Shown: in pieces, positions 22,850-33,298 of the stretch
How the letters are laid out: each line of letters begins with the position of its first letter
Numbering within the stretch: the first letter of the stretch is position 1
NCBI GenBank assembly: GCA_033977485.1
Contig: CM066994.1
Span: 44,417,155 to 44,481,154, forward strand
Origin: Hydrangea macrophylla
Taxonomy: Eukaryota; Streptophyta; Magnoliopsida; Cornales; Hydrangeaceae
Direction of reading: 5' to 3'
Length of the DNA: 64,000 nucleotides
Notes under the pieces: model-generated
The model's database searches: none
Seen by the model: only the letters and a program-made list of their open reading frames with translations
Told to the model about the DNA's origin: nothing
Position numbers and translations under genes: made by a program

Positions 22850-22993
22850 TGATGCTAATGCCAAAGTCGAAAGTGCTAATGCCAAAGCAAAAAGTGTCGC
22901 TAAAAGTTTTAGCGACACTTAGGTAACTGTCACTAAAACTTTTAGCGACACTTTCCGCTTTGACATTAGCACTTTCCGCTTTGGCATTAACAC
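22850..22993. mobile_element. Highly palindromic MITE, about 144 bp
   Basis: The outer arms GCTAATGCCAAAG and CTTTGGCATTAAC, inner arms AGTGCTAATGCCAAAG and CTTTGACATTAGCACT, and the core GTGTCGCTAAAAGTTTTAGC form a nested hairpin. The 61-codon ORF inside simply reads the repeats. Confidence 0.65.
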
Positions 22994-23739
22994 TAGCCTT
23001 CACATTATAGTATTCTTTTACCACTCCAACCTATTATATTTAATAAAAAAAAAAAATGTGACTTCATCTATGGTTGTTTTATGTCAAAAAAAAAAAAGGT
23101 CATGTAGTGTCATATATAATTGTCTTTTAGAAAAATCCTACACCTAAAACTCAATTATACTCTAAAGTAGTGTAATTTACAAAAGAGTAATATTTAGGGT
23201 ACTAACAAATTTCACTAACACTCACACTCATACTCTATTTCTCTCCTAGTAGCACTATAGGACCCACAGTCTAGCATTGTTGCTTACAAAATATGGAGAA
23301 CGATAAAACCTGTAGTGAAACTCAAAGTGCACATATTCAATACGAATTGAAATAATCTTTGGTGCAAGATCCAGGGGAAAAAAAAAAAGAATAGAAGTAC
23401 AAATTGATTTAAGTCTCAAAAGACAAATTAAAACCAAGGATAGGGAAAATGGAAATGATAAAAATAAATAAAAAAAAACAACAACATTAGAAAAAAAATA
23501 AAAAAGAAGAAGTCAGAAACCAATTAAAGCTAACTTTGTTTGTGGTGCTGGTATAGTGCAAACCTATTTCTTTTTGGAATACAAGGACAATCCCCCTCAG
23601 CCTGTCTTCAACAACTTTGGATTCCCCGCTAGTATTTCAAACGGTTTAACTGTTGTTGTTTGTATGGAGCAGGACAGAGAGGTAAATACTGGCATGTGTA
23701 CCGACCCCACAATATACGCACTACATAAATTATTAGGGA
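22994..23739. other. No gene recognised
   Basis: A 62-codon plus-strand frame at 23,556-23,744 contains FFLEYKDNPPQPVFNNFGFP, which looks less random than its surroundings but matches no family I know. It could be a stray exon. Confidence 0.3.
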
Positions 23740-23890
23740 GGTGAATGGTCGGTAACCCACGTCAAGGCTCTGGATACGTTTCGTCCAGCTACTTGAGATT
23801 CATCCATCCAATCACTCACACAACTCCTGAGGTTCGAACCCTTAACCTCCCTTTGAAAAACCAACAACTCTAGTCAACTTAACTTACATT
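23740..23890 (-). mobile_element. Possible SINE
   Basis: The minus strand has TAGAGTTGTTGG (A-box-like) followed about 30 bases later by GGTTCGAACCT (B-box-like), the spacing of a tRNA-derived Pol III promoter. No clear target duplication or tail was identified. Confidence 0.35.
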
Positions 23891-24537
23891 CCTATTTCTC
23901 CTCTATTGCAGTTCAAATGCACAAGACCATTTGGATGGTTATTGATTTTTTTTTTCATTTAAATTTTCCTTGCAAAAGTCATATGAACCCAACATATTAC
24001 ATTCATATTTCTCCCCTATTGCAGTTCAAATGCACAAGACCATTTGAATGATTATTGAGTTTTGTTTTGTTTTTTTTTTTTGTTTTTTTGTTTTTTATTA
24101 TTTAAATTTTCCTTGCAGAAGTCATAAAAACATATATATATATATACAGGTTACTCAATTATCCAAAAGGAAAGTCACAATTTACATTCATAATAGGTGA
24201 GATGGCAAAAGAGTACTATAGTGGAAATTTCTTAATTTATCATGAGTGCTAGTTAGAGAATTAATATAAAAATTAGTGCTATTTTGGCAGTAAACTCGTG
24301 AATACGGGGGTAGATGAGTTGTGATTGATACAGCGAAAGATTTAGAATAATAGGAAGAAAAATTAGCACAAAATGTACAATAGTGTATATATATATATTC
24401 TTTTTTTGAGCAATGTTAGAAACACCGAAACGGTTCACTTAAAAAAGACACCCGTTGACTTGTACAATTGAAACTATTCATTAATTATAAAACAAACTAA
24501 CACTTTTTTAGATTTAATTTCAAATTGTCATTGACAC

Positions 24538-25058
24538 ATCAATATGTAGGGATGTCAAAATGGTCCGCCCTGCCCGACACTGATCAGGCTTGGGCAGGTT
24601 TTGGCTCTGGCCCTCGGTCTCTCTTCGGGCCGGATCGAGTTCAGGCCTGACTTAAGAGTTCACAATTCAGGTTCGGCCCTAAACTCTAAAGAGAGCCAAA
24701 GTGAGTACTTTAAATTTATTACAAAAGTGTATAAATACTACTTTATATGTATCAATTTTTTCATAGGTTGAAATAACTTTAAATATAAAAACTTGCAATT
24801 TTTTACATTTTCAATACTTGAAAACTGTCAAAATTTTGAATTTTCGAAAGCTTTCTCTCGGGCTTTAATACGAGTCTCAGGCTGGGCTTGATCTTTAAAA
24901 GGTAGGTCCAGGTCATACCTAGGGATGCTAGGGCTAATGCCGGGTTGGCCCAAGCTTAGGCTTGGTCGAGCTTAAGGTCCATTTTTTCAAGCTAGGCTAC
25001 AGGTTGCCTCTCCGGTCGTGCTTTTCTTTTTTTTTTTTTTACACCCCTATCAGTATGT
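24538..25058. mobile_element. Inverted-repeat element with GGGATGTCAAAA ends, 501 bp
   Basis: The element spans 24,548-25,048. The left end is AGGGATGTCAAAATGG and the right end TTTACACCCCT. ATCAATATGT (24,538-24,547) and ATCAGTATGT (25,049-25,058) flank it, a 10-bp duplication with one mismatch. The interior has several GGGC...GGCC-rich words. Its ends resemble those of the element at 38,629-40,504. Confidence 0.65.
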
Positions 25059-25139
25059 GAATTGTTTAGGTAAATCAATCTAATATACTTAGCATTTTTC
25101 ATTTTTTTTTACTAATGTGAATGGGGCAACAGCCGAGGT

Positions 25140-25397
25140 AAGTGCACATGTGTGTATAGAGTTATTTTTTAAGAAATTCATAAACCAAGCAAGAACAATA
25201 TTGAAGAACAAAGAAAAATTTTCTATATTGATTTTCATTGAATTATAGAGAGTTCTCATATATGCTTTATAGTAGAGCCCTTACCAGAAGCTTGTCAATC
25301 AGTTGTAACAGAATTAGCTATAGAAGTCATAATAGAATTTGGGCTACTCTGGTGTAAGTGATACACCACTATACTGGTGAGCTCATGAGTCTTAACA
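25140..25397 (-). mobile_element. 3' LTR remnant of the minus-strand copia
   Basis: In element orientation a purine tract (TTGAGGGGGGAA, at 25,398-25,409) is followed by TGTTAAGACTCATGAGC, the expected PPT/LTR junction, placing the LTR edge at 25,397. The far edge of the LTR near 25,140 is estimated. No matching 5' LTR is found to the right of 29,240. Confidence 0.55.
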
Positions 25398-25429
25398 TTC
25401 CCCCCTCAATATGATGGTGGGGATCAGAA

Positions 25430-26696
25430 TCATCTTGAATTGACCAAAAGAGGCATTAGTTGAGACTTCAAATCTTTAAACCTTATAATGGGAAGAGACT
25501 TAATAAACAGATCAGCAAGATGATCCTGAGAAGCCACATGTAAAACTTGGAGAGTCTTGGCTGCAATTTTCTTCCTAACAAAATAGTAATCAACTTCGAT
25601 ATATTTGGTTTTGGCATGAAAGACGAGATTAGATGGTATAGCCAAAGCTCTAATTTTGTTACACCATAGGATGGGAGGAGTAGTAAGCACAATATGAAGA
25701 TCAATCAGAAGTTGCTTGAGCCACAACACTTCAGTTACAATATTGGCCAAGGCTTTGTATTCTACTTCAGTGCTTGATCTAGCCACTGTGGGCTATTTTT
25801 TGGCAGACCAAGAAATGAGATTGGGACCTAAGAAGAAGCAAGTACCAGTAGTTGACCTTCTGTCTAGACCATCCCTAGCCCAATCAGAATCTGAAAACCC
25901 ATACAAGGTAATAGGACCAGACTAAAAAGTTAAGCCATGGTGTAGGGTTCCTTTAAGGTATTTGAGAATTCTCTTCAGAGCTTGAAAGTGACAAATAAGG
26001 GGATTATGAAGATGCTGGTAAACTCTATTAACAGCATAAGAAATGTCTGGTCTTGTGATAGCAAGATACTGAAGAGAGCCAACCAAGCTTCTATAAAGAA
26101 GAGGATTCGCATATTGAAACTCATCCATCAAAAGAGATGTTTTAATAACAGTGGGTGAAGAAGTAAGCTTGCAGTCTGTCATAGATGCTTTAGAAAGAAT
26201 TTCTATAGCATACTTCTGCTGAGAAAACACAAGACCTGAAGATGTGGGCTGAACTTCAATTCCAAGAAAATTATGCAATATTCGTAAATCTTCTATTGTA
26301 AATGTGAACTGCATGGTAGATATAAGCTGACTGATGCATTGGGGGTTGCTTCTAGTGATGATTATATCATCAACATAGACAAGGATTATGATTACTTGAG
26401 AGGAATGATGTTGAACAAAACCAAGCTCTAGGGGCTTGCTTAAGTCTATACAAAGCTTTATTGAGCTTGCAAACCATCTGAGGATAATTAGAATTAGAGA
26501 AACCAGAAGGTTGTAACATATAGACTTCTTCCTGTAAAATGCCATGCAAGAAAGCATTGGATAAATCCAGTTGTTTGAGCTGCCACCCAAAATGAAGAGC
26601 TAAGGAAAACACTAACCTAATAGTTGGTTGTTTGACCATAGGACTGAATGTCTCAAAATAATCCAACTTCCGTTTGTGTAAATCCTTTGGCCACAA
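25430..26696 (-). pseudogene. Copia RT-RNase H, decayed
   Basis: Minus-strand pieces read RT then RNase H. 26,370-26,696 has [28 protein letters not shown] and [14 protein letters not shown]. 25,922-26,590 has the catalytic YVDDIIIT motif and the GSLQYLAITRPDISYAVN block. 25,430-25,786 has ARSSTEVEYKALA and FHAKTKYIEVDYY followed by the LAD motif, the end of RNase H. A frameshift separates the first two pieces near 26,400 and a stop breaks the RNase H start. The order is that of Ty1/copia. It is dead as a coding unit. Confidence 0.9.
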
Positions 26697-26788
26697 GTCT
26701 GGCCTTGTATCTAGCTATTGAACCATCAACATTTTTCTTGATTTAAAATCCCCACTTACAGCCAATAACAGATTTCTTAGGTGTTAGA

Positions 26789-27926
26789 TCAACCCATTAA
26801 AGTTACAACCAAAGCATTGTATTCATCATACATTACTTTCCTCCATACTGAAGAAGAATTGACTTGATGGAAGGTAGTAGTTTCAGAAGTTAAAAACTCA
26901 GACTTTGGGGAGGTGACGATAACCACATCTGCTGAGGGAATAAATAACTTTTTAGGTTTTGAAATTCCAGCTTTTAGTCTAGTCACCATAAAATGAGAGT
27001 TAGAGAAAGTGGGTATTGAATATGAAGAAGTGGGCTGAGAGATATTGGGAATAGGATCTGGAATAGAGGTAGATAGAGAGGACGGTTGAAGATCTGAGGG
27101 GATAGAAGAAGAGATAGGAGCAGAAGGTAAAGAAGAAAGAGATAAAAGTGGTGGATATATGTCAGTAGTGGGAGAAGAAATAAAGGAAGGAAGAAAATGA
27201 GATCTGGATGAGCTAGGAAGAGATGAAGTTGAAGAAGAAGAGGGAGCAGACATGGATGTAGTGAAGAGTGGAGAAAAGGGGAGTTGATTGTCAACAAAGT
27301 GAACATATCTAGAAGTGAAAACTTGACCAAATTGAATCTCAAGGCACTTATAACCTTTCGAATGGGGAGCATAACCTATGAAAACACAACATTTGAACTT
27401 CTGCTGAAGTTTAGAAGTTTTTTCAGGCAAAAGCCAAGGATAGCAGTAGCAACCAAATACTCTAAATGAAGAGTAATCAAGTGGAAGATGAAATAGGCAT
27501 TTATAAGGAGATTTAAAATGAAGAATTGAAGAAGGAAGCCTATTGATCAGAAAGGCTTCTATAAGTACAACAGCCTTTATGATCAATATGCTTCTATAGC
27601 ATCTAGCTAGTACTTTGGAGGCATAGAGGAATGATTTAACAAGGTAAGAGGGTGGATTCGAGGAGATGTTTGTGTTTCCTTTCACTAACACCATTTTGCT
27701 CAAGATTATGAGGGAAGGTAGTTTGATGCCAAATACCATGGTGAGCAAGAAAAGAAGCCATAGGATTATTAACATATTCACCCCCATTGTCATTTCTAAG
27801 AATCTTTAGCTTGGTGGTAAATTGAGTTTCAACCAGATTTTTAAAGGAAACAAAGGTAGAAAAGACCTCTGATTTGAGTTTTAAAGGGCATAGCCAAGTA
27901 AATCTAGAAAAATAGCCAATGAACAC
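26789..27926 (-). pseudogene. Copia integrase region, decayed
   Basis: 27,636-27,926 carries the integrase core: YFSRFTWLCPLK, the second catalytic Asp in RNDNGGEY, and the Glu in QNGVSERKHKHL. The overlapping frame 26,789-27,793 continues through the INT C-terminal half (SSFRVFGCYCYPWLLP, KCCVFIGYAPHSKGYKC) into a Ser/Pro-rich linker and the RT N-terminus. A frameshift lies near 27,650-27,790, where the two frames overlap. The N-terminal zinc-binding part (27,930-28,500) has several stops. Confidence 0.88.
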
Positions 27927-28511
27927 AACATAGAATCTATAACCAGAGATTAATAGAGTAGAATTGGGTCCCTACACATTGCTATGTATAATATCTAAGG
28001 GACTCTTGGCAGAAATTTGTGATGGGAAAAAAAGAAGCCTTTTACTTTTGGAGGCTAAACAGAGATGACAGGAGTTGTTGGAAGAAGCTGAGCATGGAAT
28101 TTAGTATTTTTGAGAAATGAGATTCATAATCTTGATGGAAGGATGTCCCAATCAATAATGCCAAGTCAGTGAGACTTGAATAAATGTAAAAGTAGTGGGA
28201 AAAGGTGATGCCAAATTAGTGAGGGATCTAGGGGACATAGAGCAAAGCACTTGATTACAAGGGCATTGAAGAAGAACTTGATTGTGATTTTATCTTGGAC
28301 TACAAAACCTTGAGAGTCAAAAATGAATCTGCAATTATTATCTTTGGCAAGTTGGTAAACAGATAGGAGATGATGATTTATCTGAGGGACATGAAAGATT
28401 TTGGAAAGAAGCAGAGATTTAGAAGGAGTTAGCAGAAGCCCATCTCCAGTATGTGCAATCTAAACAGAATTCCCATGTACCACAGAAACTGTATTGACAC
28501 CATGATATGGA

Positions 28512-29240
28512 CTAGGTATGATCATTTGTCAGGTGACTTATGACTCTAGTATCAAGAAACCACTGAGCTTGTGAAGGAGAGGATGTACGGGTAAAAAAGC
28601 CATGAAGGGAGTTAGAATCAAAGGAACTAGAATTAGATGAGTCATGTAATATTTGAGGATCATAACAACGTACAATACCAATCTGGTGGTACTGGTGAAG
28701 ATGAAGAGGAAAAATTGAGTAAAGGTGAACCATAAGGTTGAGAATGTTGTGGAGTAGGAGGGGTGGGTACGTAGAAGAGGTAATGAAGTAGGGTATGAAA
28801 TGGAATAAGGAGGATTTGGAGTAGAGAAAATGGGATTGTGTGAAGAGGGTGGGTGAGTATGAATAAGATAGGCTTGGGAATTTCCTTGAGTAGCAGGATT
28901 GAAATAACTTTGATGAGAGTTCTGAGAATTGAATTGTGAATATGAATTTGGATTGGGAACAACACTAGAATGAAAATTAGAACTATGGTGTAAGGTAGAA
29001 GGATCTTGAAATGAAGTGTTAATTTGTACTTATGAAAACACTTAGTAGCAACATGATTACCCCTTCCACAAATCTGACAATACATTCTGAATTGATGATT
29101 ATTTCTTCCATTTTCCCTTCCTCTGAAGTTCCTATTTCGACCACCACCAACTCTAAATTTCTTATTAAAATTGCAAAAATTCTGATAATTTTCAGATGAA
29201 ATCTGAGAACATCAAAGACCCAGAAGTTCCTGCAGAAGAG
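28512..29240 (-). pseudogene. Copia gag end and protease, decayed
   Basis: A zinc knuckle CQICGRGNHVATKC (about 29,075-29,035) marks the nucleocapsid end of Gag. The protease signature downstream reads WFLDTRVISHLTND, where the usual DTGA or DSGA active-site glycine is Arg, which would inactivate it. Homology to the element stops near 29,240, so the rest of gag and the 5' LTR are lost or displaced. Confidence 0.8.
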
Positions 29241-31370
29241 GATAATTTCCCTTGTATATTCTTATAACTACTACTAGAGCAGAGTCATTTTCTCCTATTT
29301 GCATCGGTTCTTCTCATGATTCTGGTGAATTCCTTCAGATCGAAGAAGTGCATGCAACTCATAGAACAAAATTGATTGGGTTGTGGTCCTCAGAGTGGTT
29401 TTCAAGGAGGAATATTCTTGTGAGAGTGATCGGTATTCGAATCGATCAAACAAAATTTCCCATTCTAAAAATGTAGCATTAATAAGTAGGGTGTCGAATA
29501 CCACAGGGAAGGATAAATAGAATATGCTCTAATTCGATTTTTCCTCAAACAAATATAGAAAAGATGATGAAGGGTGAACGTGTGTCCGCATCGATATAAC
29601 AACTACCATGAATTCACACGAATGCGCATGAGATTCCTCCGTTTAAAATGTCCTTTTCCTTTTGATTGAAAAGTGAAGCATCCTAGCATTAACCATATGA
29701 AAATATGATAAATGGAAGAAACTATTTCCCTTTTCTTTTTACTTACAACATAATACTTTAACCCTTGGTAAAACAGTGAATTCAATTAATACTTCAAGTG
29801 GAAAGCAAATGAAGTAGTTTTCTTGGAAATTCATTGAATTAACGAGTTTTTAACTTGTGATTTGAAATCTGCATGACAAATTAAACTTGTAGAATTAAAG
29901 TGTGATCTAGATTTCAAAACAGAAGTGTTAGGAATGTTTAAAGGAGTGTTCCCATTAATAAAACTCAACTCATGGAAGAGGTCAGGGATCAACGTTTTAA
30001 CACGTTTTCCCCAACTATATTACTATTCGATCATTAACACTATTGCAGAAACTCGAATAATCATGACCACAACAACTAACACTAATAAGAACAAAAAATT
30101 ACAGATCTAAAACATAAAATACGAAATGGAAATAAATAACAAAAACTAAATTAAACCTGAAATGAAGAGCAAGAATCCATGAATTACAACTTCAAAAACC
30201 TGCAAAATAAAATTAATCCTAAAGCCAATCCTACTCCTACTCCTACTCCTCTTGTGAATGGAGAAGAAAAATTATAAAACTAGGAAAAAATGGAAGAAAA
30301 AAAAAACTCCCTCAACTCTATCTGATCCTCTCTTACATAGAAGAGTCAAAGGGAATAAATTACCTCATTAATCTGGGGGTTACAAGCAGATTTCAAGGAA
30401 ATCATCATTATTATAAAATTTGAGTCAATTTTCAAACTTATCCATGCGGGGTATTCTAAAAGATCATGACTCAACCAGTTTAGTCGAGGTAACTGATTGA
30501 GTTATAATCACTAGACAACCGGTTGAACTTGGATAACCGATTGCGAAGACAACCGGTTATATCAGTATAACCGATTGAGTCCTTCTTTGACATTCCTCTT
30601 TATTTCTTCCAGTTATATATTGCACTCTTCTCTTTTCAACTCTTGTTCTGCATTCATGAACTCCATTTGCACTGAACCATGAAATGACCTGCAAAAGCAC
30701 AAAAATACACACATTTGAGTGACATCATTATAAAATCAACTCATTCTCAAAATGTATGTAAAACTTGGGACTTGGGGACTAAAATATGCATTAAAGCCCT
30801 TGTGATTATGCTCTAAATATACAATATCTATCTCTAATCACACCCCCAGCTAGCTTATTGCTAGTCCCTAGCAATGGAGTGAACCAATGCAAAGCTCTTT
30901 TTATTAAAATCTAAAAACAAAAAACAATACTAAAAAAAAAAAATCCTAACTCACTTTCGCAAGAATCGCGATTTCATTTAGCGTATGCAACAAGCCGTTA
31001 AACCCCTAAGTTTCCCTAGTGGACGAGTGTTGTCTCATGAGGGTTCGCACAGTCCTGACTTTGATTCCACTGTTAGAAAGAGGGTCAACTCTCCCAACTC
31101 CATTTAAGGTGTTGTCCGCATAGCTGCCAACCTGAAGGCCCAAAGTACCAACCTAACAACGAGCACATATGGTTTTGTCCTTTTGGGCTATAATTCAAAA
31201 GAGGCATCAATGGTTTGAGAAAGACCCACACTTATATGCAGGACATTTACTCAGTCTGTTTCTGATGTGGCACTTGATGTGCTGACACATTCCAACATTT
31301 TCACATTGACAAGCTTTCATGAGTTGACATAGATCTATATACTAGGAAATCGCTTTGATACGTCTAAGTG
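29241..31370. other. Non-coding retroelement-like remnant
   Basis: No protein domain. The minus strand at about 30,843-30,880 reads GGGACTAGCAATAAGC and then GGGGGTGTGAT, a motif I associate with the non-coding 3' parts of large plant gypsy-type elements. The plus strand at 29,489-29,513 has GGGTGTCGAATACCACAGGG. It also holds an AACCGGTT-type repeat island (listed separately). It is probably an old LTR-element relic into which the complete copia inserted at 31,371. Confidence 0.4.
30517..30585. repeat. AACCGGTT word island
   Basis: AACCGGTTG, AACCGATTG, AACCGGTTA and AACCGATTG start at 30,517, 30,535, 30,551 and 30,569, 16-18 bp apart with unrelated spacer letters. Related half-words (AACTGATTGAG) extend left to about 30,490. 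The layout is similar to the GC-rich hairpin islands in other LTRs of the window. Confidence 0.7.
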
Positions 31371-31375
31371 GTCTG

Positions 31376-31747
31376 TGATAAAACACAGTCCAAAGAAACA
31401 AAGCATTCACAGAAGGAATTGATAGCAATAAAGAATTTGGTCAAACAAAGTCCATCATGAGCTTAGCTTTACTTTAGGAGAAAACATCTCTTGATTAGGT
31501 GACTGCATACGTTTTGTATTTATAGAAATTGGTCAAACAAATCCTATCATGACCATAACTTTATTGTAGGAGATAATATCTCTCTAGTTTTGGCAACTGC
31601 ACAAGTTATGGAGGAAATGTCTCCTACACTTTTTGTATGAATTCATTATAAAAAATAAGAAAGCAATGTCAAGTCAATCACATTTTGAGTGATTGTCAAT
31701 TTCTCTGTATCTATTCTATCTACCTAATCAAACATTTGTTTTCTTTA
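31376..31747 (+). repeat. Copia 5' LTR, 372 bp
   Basis: It begins TGATAAAACACAG and ends TTTTCTTTA, immediately followed by the PBS. About eight substitutions and one 1-bp indel separate it from the 3' LTR. It ends in TA rather than the usual CA. Confidence 0.93.
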
Positions 31748-31759
31748 TGGTATCAGAGC
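31748..31759 (+). promoter_or_regulatory. Primer-binding site, tRNA-Met(i) type
   Basis: TGGTATCAGAGC directly abuts the LTR and is the canonical plant copia PBS complementary to the 3' end of initiator tRNA-Met. Confidence 0.92.
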
Positions 31760-31793
31760 ATACCTAAGCTCGTGATACAAACCCAAATCTGAA

Positions 31794-32207
31794 ATGGCAG
31801 CAACTTCAACATCCTTATCAATCTCCACCTCTACCCTTCATCATCTGATCTCTATTATTTCTGTCAAACTCAATTCTTCCAATTATCTCATACGGAAGAT
31901 GCAGATTTTTCCTCTGATTCAGAGTCATCAACTCTTGGATCACCTCACCAATTTACCTTCTGTTAATCCAACAATTATTATTGAAGATAAAGAAGTTTCC
32001 AACCCAAAATTTGTTGACTGGCAGAAAAATGATCTCTTGCTGCGAAGCTGGATAATAGGCACATTATCTGAAGAAGCCCTTGCTCACGTTATCGGCATGA
32101 ATATTGCTCGAGAAGTGTGGTTATGTCTTGAAGAGACTTATCTACAAGTTACCAAAGAAAAAGAGTTGCATCTTAAACGTCAACTTCAAATTTGCAAGAA
32201 AGACTAG
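31794..32207 (+). pseudogene. Copia gag, N-terminal part
   Basis: The 137-codon frame starts 34 bp after the PBS with MAATSTSLSISTS, typical of a copia Gag N-terminus, and contains SVKLNSSNYLIRKMQI and a DWQKNDLLLRSWIIGTLSEE block of the retrotransposon gag (UBN2-type) fold. It ends at an in-frame TAG at 32,205-32,207. The rest of the fold resumes in another frame from 32,225, so a frameshift truncates Gag here. Confidence 0.85.
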
Positions 32208-32224
32208 GCTGACTTTCTTCCTTT

Positions 32225-33298
32225 TTGTTGAAGTTTAAGAATCTATGCGATAGTCTTGCAGCAATTCAGAAACCAGTTTCTGATGAAGATAAGACAATTC
32301 AATTATCTCATGGTTTAGGACCAAAATATGATGTTTTTGTTACTACAATGCTTTCTAAGCCACCATTGCCTACCTTCACACAGTTTGTTACAGCTCTTCA
32401 AAGCTATGACATGCGGCATGAAGGATCCATCACTGAGGAATGGGATTCATCTAATTCAAATCCCAACCTTGCTTTTGCTGCTCATCGCACCAACAGTCGC
32501 GGGAAGTCATCTGGCTCTGGACGTGGGAGGCACTTCTTTAACTCAAGAGGCCGTGGTTTTCAGCAGGCAAATCGCGCCTCTTTCTCTTCTCGTACCAGTC
32601 ATGATAGGACTCAATCCGCACATTCAAACTCATACCACAAGCAGGATTCTACTTCCTCTCGATCTCCCAATCGTATTCAAGGTGAGAAATCATCCTCGGT
32701 CCCACAATGTCAGATTTGCCAAAGATTTGGTCATGTTGCATGTTGGTGTTGGTATCGGTACGATTACTCTTATGAGTCTACAGAACCACTAACTCAAGCT
32801 TTGGCCTCTACCACTTTAACGGAGGTTCCTGACTCTAACTGGTATACTGACACTGGTGCAACTTCCCACATGACTTCTGATCGAGGTAACCTTCATACAA
32901 CTCATTGTTATCATGGGACTGATAATGTCATTGTTGGGGATGGATCCAAACTTAAAATTTCGCATATTGGGCATGCTTCATTACCATCTTCTCATGGTTC
33001 ATTATCACTTTGTGATGTCTTAGTGGTTCCTGATATTAAGAAAAATTTGATCTCTGTCAGTAAACTTACCAAGGATAATAATTGTGTGTTTGTTTTTCAT
33101 GCTACTGGCTTTAAGATTCTGGACCCGGCAACAGAGAAAACATTGGCAATGGGTCATAAACAGGGTGGTTTATATGCGTTGGATCATGGAGGTGCTAAAG
33201 CTGCACTCATAGCTATTCAAACAGGGAGATTTGGCATCAACGACTCGGACACCCCAATTCTTGTCTTATTCGAATTTTACATTCCAAGAAAGTTTTAA
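32225..33298 (+). pseudogene. Copia gag C-terminus and protease
   Basis: The frame continues the gag fold (KFKNLCDSLAAIQKPVSDED), then a basic Gly/Arg/Ser-rich tail and an intact zinc knuckle CQICQRFGHVACWC (residues about 161-174). The aspartic protease active site WYTDTGATSHMTSD follows at about residues 205-218. It ends at TAA 33,296-33,298. Just before that, the conserved HQRLGHPN block of the integrase zinc-binding region is readable only in another frame (about 33,233-33,345), so two compensating frameshifts bracket it. There is no ATG; the frame opens within a shifted gag sequence. Confidence 0.85.
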
